Shown: piece after piece, positions 36,578 to 45,883 of the stretch | How positions within the stretch are numbered: the first letter of the stretch is position 1 | Layout: each line of letters opens with the position of its first letter | Assembly: GCF_016901135.1 (NCBI RefSeq) | Contig: NZ_JAFEVL010000048.1 | Coordinates: 310,001 to 374,000, forward strand | DNA length: 64,000 nt | Reading direction: 5' to 3' | Source: Martinezella lusitana | GTDB lineage: Bacteria > Pseudomonadota > Alphaproteobacteria > Rhizobiales > Rhizobiaceae | The notes under the pieces: generated by a model | The model's input: only the letters and a program-made list of their open reading frames with translations | The model's database searches: none | Told to the model about the DNA's origin: nothing | Position numbers and translations under genes: made by a program

Positions 36578-38212
36578 CTATCCCTTTAAAACACCGCCGG
36601 CCGCGACGACGGCTTCGGGCGTATCGACGTCGAGATGCGCCGCCTCGCCGATATCGACGTCGACAACCGGAAGCCCGGATGTCTCGATGATATGCCGCGC
36701 CCCGACATCGCCCTCGAGCCGCATGACCGCGTTCAGCACCGCACGCGGCAATATGACAGGGTTGCCACGCTTGCCGCCCGATACCGCGCGCACGATCGCC
36801 TGGCCATTCGCCTCCCGAAACGCAGCGATCAAGGTTTTCAGGTCGTCGCTGGTGACGCCCGGCATATCGGCCAGCATGACGAGGACACCGTCCGCACGTT
36901 GCGCAGCCTGCGTGCCAACGCCTGCAACCAGCGAGCTTGCCATGCCGGATGCATAATCCGGATTGAACACCTGCTCAACGGCAAGATCGCGCAGCGCCGG
37001 TTCGATGTCGCCGCGACGGTGGCCCGTGATGACAATGACCGCAGATGCTCCGCCTGCCATGGCAGTTAAGGCCGATCGACGGACCAATGGGACGCCGTCG
37101 AACTCGGCCAGCAGCTTGTGCGAACCACCCTCACCCATGCGGCTCGCCCTGCCGGCGGCCAGCAGCACGACGGCAACCGATATCTGCGCCGCCGGCTTGG
37201 CGGCGACATCGCGCGGCCTTGGACGCGACTGTATTTCCATGAGCAATCCGCCAACGCCCATGCCGCTGATATCTTGCGGCGTCGGTTGTTCGCCGGCTAA
37301 GATACGATCCAGCACCCAGTCGAAACCGTTTTCCTTCGGGCTGCGGGCACATCCCGGTGCGCCGACGACATGGACATCGCCCACCTTGCCGAGCACCAAA
37401 AGGTTGCCGGGATCGACAGGCATGCCGACCTGAATGACCTTACCGCCCGCAAGCCGGATCGCCGCCGGAATGACGTCGCCGGCATCGATAACGGCGGAGG
37501 CGCCGAAAACGATCACCAGCTTCGGCAGTTGATCCGGTACCTCCAAAGCCTGACCGATCGCATCGGCGACCGCTTTCGCCCGGTGCGCGACGCGCTCCTC
37601 CCGTTGCAAAAAGCTGCCTGCAAGCTGAAGCCGTTGCGAGAGGATGCGCGCCGTCTTGTCCATGACACCAGTCTTCAGCGATGGCAGCTCCGTGGCGACG
37701 AGCGACACGGCATGCGGCAGGAACGGCTTGACTTCGAAAACCGGCATTTGCCGCAGAATGTTGACGCCGGCCGCCACCTTCAAACCCGAAACCGCCAGTG
37801 GAATGATCTTGAAGGTCGCCACCATATCGCCTGATCGCACCGGCACATGATCCGCAAGACAGGCAAGCGTGATTGCCGGATCGACGCTATTGAGCCGATC
37901 GACGGCGAGGCGATTTGCGACGAACAGGCCATCGACCGCACTGTGGATATTGACGCGTCCCGTCGTCGCCTCGGAAAAGGTCAGGTGATCGGGTGCAACC
38001 GCTTGCGCGAGCTGCTCGGCCGCCTCGTCTTCCATAAGATCGCCAGGTTCGATCCGCGCCGCGATGACGTGATCGATCCCGGCGGCGGTCAGTCGTTCGA
38101 CATCGCCGTGGTCAAGCTTGTGCCCTTTGGCAAAACTACCATCGGAGAGCCGAACGGAATGTGCCAGAACCGCGCCCTCGGCATTTACAGTCGAAAATTC
38201 CCCGAAGATCAT
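36578..38212 (-). CDS. Molybdopterin-binding / MocA-like nucleotidyltransferase fusion
   Basis: A 544-residue two-domain protein. Residues 1 to about 340 resemble MoCF/MoeA-type molybdopterin-binding domains (LVIVFGASAVIDAGDVIPAA in the middle). Residues about 350-544 are a MobA/MocA-like nucleotidyltransferase with VVLLAAGRASRMGEG-SHKLL, the signature of enzymes that make MCD or MGD. Together it would bind molybdopterin and add CMP for xanthine-dehydrogenase or CO-dehydrogenase type enzymes. The ATG at 38212 overlaps the stop of the XdhC C-domain gene by 4 bases; a longer frame upstream is not used. Confidence 0.85.
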   Translation of the reverse strand: MIFGEFSTVNAEGAVLAHSVRLSDGSFAKGHKLDHGDVERLTAAGIDHVIAARIEPGDLMEDEAAEQLAQAVAPDHLTFSEATTGRVNIHSAVDGLFVANRLAVDRLNSVDPAITLACLADHVPVRSGDMVATFKIIPLAVSGLKVAAGVNILRQMPVFEVKPFLPHAVSLVATELPSLKTGVMDKTARILSQRLQLAGSFLQREERVAHRAKAVADAIGQALEVPDQLPKLVIVFGASAVIDAGDVIPAAIRLAGGKVIQVGMPVDPGNLLVLGKVGDVHVVGAPGCARSPKENGFDWVLDRILAGEQPTPQDISGMGVGGLLMEIQSRPRPRDVAAKPAAQISVAVVLLAAGRASRMGEGGSHKLLAEFDGVPLVRRSALTAMAGGASAVIVITGHRRGDIEPALRDLAVEQVFNPDYASGMASSLVAGVGTQAAQRADGVLVMLADMPGVTSDDLKTLIAAFREANGQAIVRAVSGGKRGNPVILPRAVLNAVMRLEGDVGARHIIETSGLPVVDVDIGEAAHLDVDTPEAVVAAGGVLKG

Positions 38213-38916
38213 GGCTTCGCGCCCTTGGGCAGCGACACGTCGCGCTCGCGAAGGGCGCCGATGATCTCGGCCAGAATGGCGACCGCGATCTCGGCCGGGC
38301 TCGCCGCGCCGATCGGAAGACCGATGGGGGCGTGGATGCGAGCGAGATCCGCCTCGGTCAATCCTTCCCGCTTCAAGCGCTCCAGGCGGCCGGCATGCGT
38401 CTTGCGGCTGCCGAGCGCGCCGACATAGAAACAGCCCGTCCTCAGCGCCTGCGCAATCGGCTCGTCGTCGATCTTCGGATCGTGGGTAACGGCGACCAGC
38501 GCCATATAGCTGTCGAGCGGCCGTTCCTTCAGCGCATCCGCAGGCCAATCGGCAATCAAGTCGAGACCCTCGAAACGCTCCGGCGTGGCAAAGGCCGTGC
38601 GTGGATCGATGATGGTCACATCGAAGTCGGCAAGTGCTGCCATTCGCGCCAGGACCTGACTGATATGCACGGCCCCGATGACGACGATACGCGGCGGCGG
38701 CAGGTGAACATTCAGGAACAGACTCTGTCCTTCGATCGCGACCGGTGCCGACTTGCCCGAACGGAATGCGGACGCGACGGCATCGGCCAGAGCGCCTTCG
38801 AGCTCGTCGCCCTCGACGATCAGCCTGTCAGGTCCGCCCGACAGATCGGTGGCAAGAATCGCCGCCCGCCGCTCGCGCCGCAATTCATTCAGCTTCGCCA
38901 GTATCTGACGATCCAT
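38209..38916 (-). CDS. XdhC family protein, Rossmann (C-terminal) part
   Basis: A 235-residue XdhC-type protein holding mainly the C-terminal Rossmann domain (RIVVIGAVHISQVLARMA...DPRTAFATPERF...YVGALGSRKTHAGRLERL). XdhC binds and sulfurates molybdenum cofactor before insertion into molybdenum hydroxylases. Its start overlaps the stop of the next upstream gene by one base, and that gene encodes the N-terminal XdhC domain, so a normally fused protein is split in two here. Confidence 0.88.
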   Translation of the reverse strand: MDRQILAKLNELRRERRAAILATDLSGGPDRLIVEGDELEGALADAVASAFRSGKSAPVAIEGQSLFLNVHLPPPRIVVIGAVHISQVLARMAALADFDVTIIDPRTAFATPERFEGLDLIADWPADALKERPLDSYMALVAVTHDPKIDDEPIAQALRTGCFYVGALGSRKTHAGRLERLKREGLTEADLARIHAPIGLPIGAASPAEIAVAILAEIIGALRERDVSLPKGAKP

Positions 38917-39245
38917 CAAGCAAGCCTCTCGACATAGACGCGGATTCGGCCGCCACAGGAGAGACCGACGCGCCAGGCGGTCTCGTCGGCAACGCCGAAT
39001 TCCAGCATGCGGGACTTGCCGTTTTCGATAACGTCGAGCGCCTCGGTGATCACGGCACCTTCCACACAGCCGCCCGAAACGGAACCGTGGAAATTGCCCT
39101 CGTTGTCGATCACGAGGTGACTGCCGGCCGGGCGTGGCGCCGAACCCCAGGTATCGACGACGGTCGCCATGGCAACGCTGCGGCCTGCCGACGCCCATTC
39201 CTCCGCGATCACGAGCGGATCCAGACTTTCGGATATATTTGTCAT
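38916..39245 (-). CDS. XdhC family protein, N-terminal (CoxI-like) domain
   Basis: A 109-residue protein with MATVVDTWGSAPRPAGSHL and GSVSGGCVEGAVI, the XdhC/CoxI N-terminal domain with its conserved Cys. GAGG precedes the ATG at 39245. It overlaps the Rossmann-domain partner downstream by one base and follows the VWA gene by 10 bases. The split arrangement is also known in cox-type clusters. Confidence 0.88.
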   Translation of the reverse strand: MTNISESLDPLVIAEEWASAGRSVAMATVVDTWGSAPRPAGSHLVIDNEGNFHGSVSGGCVEGAVITEALDVIENGKSRMLEFGVADETAWRVGLSCGGRIRVYVERLA

Positions 39246-39255
39246 CGGAGCCTCA

Positions 39256-40500
39256 TTACTTGTAGAGAAACCGACGCGGATCGTAAGCGTCCGCGCGGCC
39301 GGCGGTGAGAGCCGATACGAGATCGGCCAGAGATAATAGATTGTGGACCGGACGGAATTCGTCAACATGCGGCAGCATAGCTTTTACACCGCGGGCGCGC
39401 GCTTCGAAGCCATCGAACCGCAACAGGGGATTGAGCCAGATCAGCCGCCGGCAGGAGCGATGCAGACGATCCATCTCCTGAGCGAGCAGTTCTACGTCCT
39501 CTCGCTCCAGCCCATCGGTGATCAGGAGCACGATCGCGCCCTGCCCGAGCACCCTGCGCGCCCAGAGCCGGTTGAATTCCTTCAGCGTCTCGCCGATGCG
39601 CGTCCCTCCGGACCAGTCGCGCACCGCAGCGGCGCATTCGTCGAGCGCCTGGTCAGGATCCTTATGGCGCATGGCCCTGGTGACGTTGGTCAGCCGCGTG
39701 CCGAAGAGAAACGTGTGCACGCGCCGACGCCGCTCGGTGAGCACATGCAGGAAATGCAGGAAGATGCGCGTATATTGGCTCATCGAACCGGAAATATCCG
39801 CCAGCACGACGAGCGGCGGCTGTATTTGCCTGGCTTGCCGAAAACGCGGCAGGATCAGCTCGCCCCCGGTGCGCAAGGCAGACCGCATCGTCGCGCGCGG
39901 ATCGATCTTGACTGGTCTATGCGACGGCGCAAAGCGGCGCGTACGCACACGATCCAGCGGCAATCGCAGCTTTGCGAGCTCCTTCTTGGCGATGGCAATT
40001 TCAGCCGCCGACATCTGCGCAAAATCCAACCGGCGAAGGACTTCGCTGCCCGATGTCGTAAAGCGGGCATCGATCTCGATGTCAGGCGTCTCGCGGTGCG
40101 GACGCCGGTCGTCGCGATTATCAAGCAAGGCATCGCCCGCGCGGGTTTCGCCGGGCTTCGGTTTTTCCTTCTCACGATTGTCGGGCGCGACCGGCGACAT
40201 CATCGCGATCATCTTTGCGACGAGATCGCGCGAGCGCCAGAACAGCCGGAATGCCTCGTCAAAAACTGCCAGGTCCTCATGCCGCTTGACGAAGACCGAA
40301 CACAGAGCGGCGTAAAATTCCTCGCGCGAACCGATGCCGATTGCCTCTACCGCCTCGATGGCATCCGCAATCGCCCCGGGCCCGATCTTCAGCCCGGCCT
40401 TGCGGAGCGCACGCCCGAAAAAGACGATATTATCGGCAAGACGCCCGTCACCGGGCGGTGACGGCGCAACGGTGATGCCATCCTGCGCGCCCGGTTCCAT
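39256..40500 (-). CDS. VWA domain protein, CoxE-like
   Basis: A 414-residue protein with a von Willebrand A domain in the C-terminal half. The MIDAS motif is ADISGSMS, followed by the Thr and Asp positions in DWSGGTRIGETL and LLITDGLE. CoxE-type proteins work with MoxR-type ATPases in metal-centre assembly of CO dehydrogenase-like enzymes. The partner ATPase gene ends 3 bases before its start. The internal block RTRRFAPSHRPVKIDPRATMR is typical of CoxE. Confidence 0.9.
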   Translation of the reverse strand: MEPGAQDGITVAPSPPGDGRLADNIVFFGRALRKAGLKIGPGAIADAIEAVEAIGIGSREEFYAALCSVFVKRHEDLAVFDEAFRLFWRSRDLVAKMIAMMSPVAPDNREKEKPKPGETRAGDALLDNRDDRRPHRETPDIEIDARFTTSGSEVLRRLDFAQMSAAEIAIAKKELAKLRLPLDRVRTRRFAPSHRPVKIDPRATMRSALRTGGELILPRFRQARQIQPPLVVLADISGSMSQYTRIFLHFLHVLTERRRRVHTFLFGTRLTNVTRAMRHKDPDQALDECAAAVRDWSGGTRIGETLKEFNRLWARRVLGQGAIVLLITDGLEREDVELLAQEMDRLHRSCRRLIWLNPLLRFDGFEARARGVKAMLPHVDEFRPVHNLLSLADLVSALTAGRADAYDPRRFLYK

Positions 40501-40503
40501 GGT

Positions 40504-41436
40504 TCATCCCGTCGCAAGCAGTTCGGACTTTACCTCGTCCAACACCCGCTTGCCCTCGCCGCCCTGAATGCGGGCGATATCGTCCTGGTATTTCAGCAGC
40601 GTGCCCAGCGTGTCGGAAATCGTCTCCGGGTCGAGCGCCAGCCGATCGAGCTCCGTCAGCGCGCTCGCCCAGTCGATGGTCTCGGCGACGCCGGGGTTCT
40701 TATAGAGATCGAGAGTCCGCAGCTTCTGCACATAAGCAACGATCTGGCGCGACAGGGCCTCGTTGCAGCCTGGCACCTTGCGGCGGATGATTTCCAGCTC
40801 CTGCTCCGCCTGCGGATAGTCGACCCAATGATAGAGACAGCGCCGTTTCAATGCATCGTGCACTTCGCGCGTGCGGTTGGTGGTGATGATGACGATGGGC
40901 GGCTCGGTCGCGCGAATAGTGCCGAGTTCCGGCACCGTCACCTGAAAATCGGACAGCACTTCCAGAAGGAATGCTTCGAATGCCTCGTCGGTACGATCCA
41001 GTTCGTCGATCAGGAACACCGGCGCACGCCCGCCGGCACCCGACAGCGCCTGCAGTACCGGTCGGCGGATGAGATAGCGCTCGGAGAAGATGTCGGCCTC
41101 GATGCGATCGCGATCGGTCAGACCCGATGCTTCGGCAAGGCGAATCTCCAGCATCTGCGCCGGATAATTCCATTCATAGACGGCCGACGAGACATCCAGG
41201 CCTTCGTAGCACTGCAGGCGGATCAACGGCCGGTCGAGCGCCTTCGACAATACCTTGGCAATCTCGGTCTTGCCCACACCGGCCTCGCCCTCCAGAAAGA
41301 GCGGACGCTTCATCTTCAGCGCCAGAAACAGGACGGTGCCGAGCGCGCGCCCTGCCAGATAGTCATGGGCCGCGAGCAAGGCCATCGTCTCATCGATAGA
41401 GCTCGGCAGCGAAGTTGATAATTTTTGATCCGCCAT
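40504..41436 (-). CDS. MoxR-type AAA+ ATPase, CoxD-like
   Basis: A 310-residue AAA+ ATPase with Walker A GEAGVGKTE and Walker B VFLIDELDRTDE, sensor 1 in IVIITTNRTREV, matching the MoxR subfamily. With the VWA protein just downstream it forms the usual MoxR/CoxE chaperone pair. AAGGGAG precedes the ATG. Starts 19 bases after the flavin reductase stop. Confidence 0.92.
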   Translation of the reverse strand: MADQKLSTSLPSSIDETMALLAAHDYLAGRALGTVLFLALKMKRPLFLEGEAGVGKTEIAKVLSKALDRPLIRLQCYEGLDVSSAVYEWNYPAQMLEIRLAEASGLTDRDRIEADIFSERYLIRRPVLQALSGAGGRAPVFLIDELDRTDEAFEAFLLEVLSDFQVTVPELGTIRATEPPIVIITTNRTREVHDALKRRCLYHWVDYPQAEQELEIIRRKVPGCNEALSRQIVAYVQKLRTLDLYKNPGVAETIDWASALTELDRLALDPETISDTLGTLLKYQDDIARIQGGEGKRVLDEVKSELLATG

Positions 41437-41455
41437 GATAACTCCCTTAGAGGGG

Positions 41456-41974
41456 TTATAGCGTGTGATAGCCCCGGTTCATATACAGCAGTGCCGGCTT
41501 TGCCTCGCTGTAGCGTATGGCCATCACCTCGCCGAAGATGATGTTGTGCGTCGAAGCCTGCTTGATCTCGATCACACGGCAATCGAAGGCCGCGAGCGCG
41601 TCGGCGAGCACCGGCGCACCGGTCGCAAGCGTCTCGAATGTACCGGAGGCAAAACGCTCGTCGGTGGTCAGCAATGTCTTGCCGGAGAAGGCGTCGGCGA
41701 GCGACTGGTGATGCGCGCCGAGCGTATTCAGCGCGAAGATCCCGCTCTTGAAGAAGATCTCGTTCTTGACGTTGCTGTTGTTGAGGCAGATCAGAACCGT
41801 CGCGGGATCGTCCGAAACCGAGCAGGCGGCCGTGATCGTCACTCCGCGCCGCTCCCCTTCGAGGGCCGTGGTCACCAGCTGCACATGGCCCGCATAGCGG
41901 CTCATGGCATCGCGATAAAGCGCCGGGTCCATACGCTGCCTGTCTAGCACCACCGTCTCCTTATTCTTTCTCAT
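41456..41974 (-). CDS. Flavin reductase (RutF-like)
   Basis: About 172 residues, with the flavin-reductase domain: HVQLVTTALEGERRGVTITAACSVS, LICLNNSN, NTLGAHHQSLADAFSG, FDCRVIEI and the ending RGYHTL, close to RutF-type NADH:FMN reductases. No other rut genes are near. The ATG at 41974 with GACGGGAT upstream is preferred over a TTG 6 codons earlier. It appears to be the first gene of the molybdenum-maturation operon, where its electron-transfer role is unclear. Confidence 0.85.
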   Translation of the reverse strand: MRKNKETVVLDRQRMDPALYRDAMSRYAGHVQLVTTALEGERRGVTITAACSVSDDPATVLICLNNSNVKNEIFFKSGIFALNTLGAHHQSLADAFSGKTLLTTDERFASGTFETLATGAPVLADALAAFDCRVIEIKQASTHNIIFGEVMAIRYSEAKPALLYMNRGYHTL

Positions 41975-42120
41975 ATCCCGTCTTTCGCTCAATATGGCGG
42001 GCAGGCGTTAGCTTTTCTACAATAGCATTATTGAAAACAGAGTGATTTTGCTGCTTTTTCTTTTGACGATCCCCCTCAGACGGATAAAAGAGCAGGAAAA
42101 TTGTCCGGGATAATCAATCG

Positions 42121-43203
42121 ATGAACGTTCTGCGTCGCCTTCCGCTTCTGCTTGTGCTGCTTTCGGCGGCTGGCAGCAGCGACGCCGCAGGAATCCGTAT
42201 CGGTGTCGTGGCGCCACAGGACGGCAACTTCGCAACGCTCGGAGCCGAGATCACGGCCGGCGCCAATTTCGAGATGCAGGCACAGAAGGATACGGCAACC
42301 GTCATCGACGACCCCTGCACCGAGGATGGCGGCCAGGCTGCTGCCCAGGCACTGATTGCCGCCAAGGTGCAAGTCGCGATCGGCTTTCTCTGCACCGAGA
42401 CGCTGGAAGGCGCGTTGCCGCGCCTCAAGGATGCCGGCATTCCGGTCATCACCGTGTCCGTGCGGTCCCGCATCCTGATGGAAGATGTGCTGAAGAACGG
42501 CTGGCCGTTGTTTCGCCTCGCTCCGGTTGATAGCGCCGAAGCCTCCATGGCTATCGATACCATCCTGAAGTACTGGGCATCCGAGCCGATGGCGTTGATC
42601 GACGATGGCACGATCCACGGCCGCGAACTGGTCGGCGCGATACGCAACGCGCTCGAGGAAAAGGGATTGAAGCCGGTCTTCACCGATACCTACCGGCCCG
42701 GCCAGGATCAGCAGATCGCTCTTGTACGCCGACTGAAGAAGGCCGGCGCCACGCGTGTTTTCGTCGGCGGCGACCGCAGCGACGTGTCCGTGATCGCCCG
42801 GGATGCCAAGAGCGAGAACATCCAGTTGACGTTGATGGGTGGCGACGCCATGCGCGCCGCCGATCAGCCGGTGCCTCTATTGAACGGTGTCCAGGCTATC
42901 GCATTGCCTGAATATGCAACTCTGCCGGCCGCACAGCCGACTGTGCAAGCCATGCGCGCGAGCGGCATCGAGCCGGATGGCTATATCCTGCCGGCCGCAG
43001 CCGCGGCACAGATCGCCAGCCAGGCGGCTGAGAGCGCCAAGTCGGAAAACAAGCCCATCGCTGACAAGCTCGTCGCCACGACTTTCCAGACAGCGATCGG
43101 ACCGATTACCTTCGGGAAGAACCATGAATTGACCGAGAACCCCTATCGGCTGCTGGAATGGCGCGACAATGCTTTCGTGCCGGCAACGGCGGCGTCGAAC
43201 TGA
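42121..43203 (+). CDS. Branched-chain amino acid ABC-type substrate-binding protein (orphan)
   Basis: A 360-residue periplasmic binding protein with a signal peptide (about residues 1-22) and the Leu/Ile/Val-binding fold: IRIGVVAPQDGNFATLG, then a second domain with FVGGDRSDVSVIAR. No permease or ATPase genes are adjacent, so it is an orphan, possibly sensing or serving a transporter elsewhere. The ligand cannot be told. Confidence 0.8.
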   Translation: MNVLRRLPLLLVLLSAAGSSDAAGIRIGVVAPQDGNFATLGAEITAGANFEMQAQKDTATVIDDPCTEDGGQAAAQALIAAKVQVAIGFLCTETLEGALPRLKDAGIPVITVSVRSRILMEDVLKNGWPLFRLAPVDSAEASMAIDTILKYWASEPMALIDDGTIHGRELVGAIRNALEEKGLKPVFTDTYRPGQDQQIALVRRLKKAGATRVFVGGDRSDVSVIARDAKSENIQLTLMGGDAMRAADQPVPLLNGVQAIALPEYATLPAAQPTVQAMRASGIEPDGYILPAAAAAQIASQAAESAKSENKPIADKLVATTFQTAIGPITFGKNHELTENPYRLLEWRDNAFVPATAASN

Positions 43204-43284
43204 CACGATCCGCGCTTTCTGTTGTTTGCCTGCCGAAGCGGTGCTAATCCAAGCGCGAAAAAATCAGATGGAGCTCAGCTACCC

Positions 43285-43971
43285 ATGACTTTGCCGATCC
43301 GCATTGCCCCTTCCATTCTCGCGGCCGATTTTGCCAAGCTCGGACAGGAAGTGAAGGATGTGACCGAAGCCGGTGCCGACTGGATCCACCTGGATGTCAT
43401 GGATGGGCATTTCGTGCCGAACATTTCCTTCGGCCCCGATGTCATCAAGGCTTTGCGGCCCTATACGACGGCCACCTTCGATTGCCATCTGATGATCTCA
43501 CCTGCCGATCCCTATCTCGAAGCCTTCGCCAAGGCGGGCTGCGATCGCATTACCGTGCATGCCGAAGCGGGCGTCCATCTGCATCGCTCGCTGCAAACGA
43601 TCCGGCATCTCGGCAAGAAGGTCGGCGTCACCCTCAATCCGGCAACGCCGCTCTCCATACTGGAAAACGTGCTCGACGATATCGACCTGATCCTGATCAT
43701 GTCGGTCAATCCGGGCTTCGGCGGCCAGAAATTCATCCCGGCCATGGCCGACAAGATCCGCAACGCCAAGTCTCTGATCGGTGACCGGCCGATCGAGCTT
43801 GAGGTCGATGGCGGCGTCTCCACCGACACAGCCGGCCTTATCGTCGCTTCAGGCGCCAATGTCCTCGTGGCTGGCTCGGCAATCTTCAAGGGCGAATCGG
43901 TCGATGCCTACAGGCAGACGATTGGTGATCTCCGAGCCGCGGCCGAACGAGGTCGCGTTGGATCAAACTAA
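43285..43971 (+). CDS. rpe: Ribulose-phosphate 3-epimerase
   Basis: Interconverts ribulose 5-phosphate and xylulose 5-phosphate in the pentose phosphate pathway. It is 228 residues, a TIM barrel with APSILAADF, HLDVMDGHFVPNISFG, DCHLM and EVDGGVS, so the catalytic Asp and metal-binding His residues are all in place. The ATG at 43285 has GGAG upstream. Its end overlaps the membrane-protein gene by 14 bases. Confidence 0.96.
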   Translation: MTLPIRIAPSILAADFAKLGQEVKDVTEAGADWIHLDVMDGHFVPNISFGPDVIKALRPYTTATFDCHLMISPADPYLEAFAKAGCDRITVHAEAGVHLHRSLQTIRHLGKKVGVTLNPATPLSILENVLDDIDLILIMSVNPGFGGQKFIPAMADKIRNAKSLIGDRPIELEVDGGVSTDTAGLIVASGANVLVAGSAIFKGESVDAYRQTIGDLRAAAERGRVGSN

Positions 43972-44479
43972 TCCGACCAGCACCATCATTGCGGCGGACC
44001 GAACGCGGACCGCCGCTTCGCATTGCCTCGAACTTTTGGGCGGCTCGATCTGCTGGGGCGTGGTTATGGCCGTCTCGGCACTTGCCGCGCTCTACCTGCG
44101 CAACGGCCTTCTGACGAGCCACCTGACCGCTCTTGCCCTTGTCTATTTCTTCGGCGGCGCGCTCTCCTGGCCGATCATGGTGCCGCTGACACGGCGCGTT
44201 GCCAGCCGTCGACCGCCGAGCGCGCGTTTCGCAGCGTTTTTCCTGGCGCTGTCGCTTGGCACCACGGCGATGACGGCATTTCTGTTCGCCATGGACTATC
44301 GCTGGTTCTATGCGCGCTGGCATGCGCCGTTCGGTTCGCTGATCTGGACGTTTCAATTCCTGTTCACCGGCGCCAGCGCCGTCTACCAATTCGCCGTTCT
44401 CGGCGTTACCTTGTTCCTGCCGTTCGGTTTGCTCTGCCTGATCGCCACCTCCGCTTATCTCGCGCGACGTGAGCGTTGA
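43958..44479 (+). CDS. Hypothetical four-helix membrane protein
   Basis: A 173-residue protein with about four hydrophobic helices; no family recognised. The start is TTG at 43958 with GAGG five bases upstream, overlapping the end of rpe by 14 bases in another frame, which implies coupling. No signal peptide is needed. The ending is basic (LARRER), consistent with a cytoplasmic C-terminus. Confidence 0.65.
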   Translation: MDQTNPTSTIIAADRTRTAASHCLELLGGSICWGVVMAVSALAALYLRNGLLTSHLTALALVYFFGGALSWPIMVPLTRRVASRRPPSARFAAFFLALSLGTTAMTAFLFAMDYRWFYARWHAPFGSLIWTFQFLFTGASAVYQFAVLGVTLFLPFGLLCLIATSAYLARRER

Positions 44480-44581
44480 GCCGGACGAAAGATCGGTCGG
44501 ACAAACATTGTGATTGCCGCCCGTCTTTGTTATGGGGGCGCCGAGGTTTCCTTTCCCGTTAGCCAAGAAAGCTTTGAGCCC

Positions 44582-45883
44582 ATGATCCCGCGCTACTCCC
44601 GACCGGAAATGGTCGCCATCTGGTCGCCCGAAACCAAGTTCCGTATCTGGTTCGAGATCGAGGCGCATGCCTGTGACGCGCTGGCCGCTCTCGGCGTCAT
44701 CCCGAAGTCGGCCGCGGAGACCATCTGGGAAAAGGGCGGCCAGGCGACTTTCGACGTCGACCGCATTGATGAGATCGAAGCCGTCACCAAACACGACGTC
44801 ATCGCCTTCCTGACGCATCTCGCTGAAATCGTCGGTCCGGATGCGCGTTTCGTGCACCAGGGCATGACCTCCTCCGACGTGCTCGACACCTGCTTCAATA
44901 TCCAGCTCGTGCGCGCCAGCGACCTGCTGCTGGCCGATATCGACAAGCTTCTGGAAGCACTGAAGCGTCGCGCCTTCGAGCATAAGGACACCGTCACCAT
45001 CGGCCGCTCGCACGGCATCCATGCCGAGCCCACAACCTTCGGCGTCAAGCTGGCGCTTGCCTATGCCGAGTTCGAGCGCTGCAAGCAGCGTCTCGTCGCC
45101 GCCCGCGAAGAGGTTGCCACCTGCGCGATCTCCGGCGCTGTCGGCACCTTCGCCAATATCGATCCCCGCGTCGAGGAACACGTCGCCGCCGCTCTCGGCC
45201 TGAAGCCGGAGCCGGTCTCCACGCAGGTCATCCCGCGCGACCGCCACGCAATGTTCTTCGCCACCCTCGGCGTCGTCGCCTCCTCGATCGAGCGTCTTTC
45301 AACCGAAATCCGCCACTTGCAGCGCACCGAAGTCCTCGAGGCCGAGGAATATTTCTCGCCGGGCCAGAAGGGCTCTTCGGCCATGCCGCACAAGCGCAAC
45401 CCGGTGTTGACCGAAAACCTGACGGGTCTTGCCCGCATGGTCCGCTCCTACGCCATGCCGGCCATGGAGAACGTGGCACTTTGGCACGAGCGCGATATCT
45501 CGCATTCCTCGGTGGAACGCATGATCGGCCCGGATGCGACCGTCACGCTCGATTTCGCGCTCGCCCGCATGACGAGCGTCATCGACAAGCTACTCGTCTA
45601 CCCGGAAAATATGATGAGGAATCTGAACAAGTTCCGCGGACTTGTTCATTCACAGCGCGTGCTATTGGCACTGACCCAGGCCGGCGTTTCCCGCGAGGAT
45701 TCCTATCGCCTCGTTCAACGCAATGCGATGAAGGTCTGGGAAGAAGGCAAGGATTTCCTTGAGGAGCTGCTGGCCGACCAGGAGGTCCGTGCGGCGCTTT
45801 CCGAGGCGGATATCCGCGAGAAATTCGACCTTGGCTATCACACCAAGCACGTGGACACGATCTTCAAGCGGGTTTTCGGCTAA
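44582..45883 (+). CDS. purB: Adenylosuccinate lyase
   Basis: Acts twice in purine synthesis: splits SAICAR to AICAR plus fumarate, and adenylosuccinate to AMP plus fumarate. It has 433 residues with the fumarase-superfamily signature SSAMPHKRNP. The start MIPRYSRPEM at 44582 is the family N-terminus. Its stop overlaps the stop of the convergent permease gene by 4 bases. Followed at distance by purC, purS, purQ and purL. Confidence 0.97.
   Translation: MIPRYSRPEMVAIWSPETKFRIWFEIEAHACDALAALGVIPKSAAETIWEKGGQATFDVDRIDEIEAVTKHDVIAFLTHLAEIVGPDARFVHQGMTSSDVLDTCFNIQLVRASDLLLADIDKLLEALKRRAFEHKDTVTIGRSHGIHAEPTTFGVKLALAYAEFERCKQRLVAAREEVATCAISGAVGTFANIDPRVEEHVAAALGLKPEPVSTQVIPRDRHAMFFATLGVVASSIERLSTEIRHLQRTEVLEAEEYFSPGQKGSSAMPHKRNPVLTENLTGLARMVRSYAMPAMENVALWHERDISHSSVERMIGPDATVTLDFALARMTSVIDKLLVYPENMMRNLNKFRGLVHSQRVLLALTQAGVSREDSYRLVQRNAMKVWEEGKDFLEELLADQEVRAALSEADIREKFDLGYHTKHVDTIFKRVFG

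Noticed and set aside
36578..38548. A 656-codon version of the molybdopterin/MocA gene starting at TTG 38548
   Set aside because: The first 112 codons lie inside the XdhC gene and read as Arg-rich shadow; the family start MIFGEF is at 38212.
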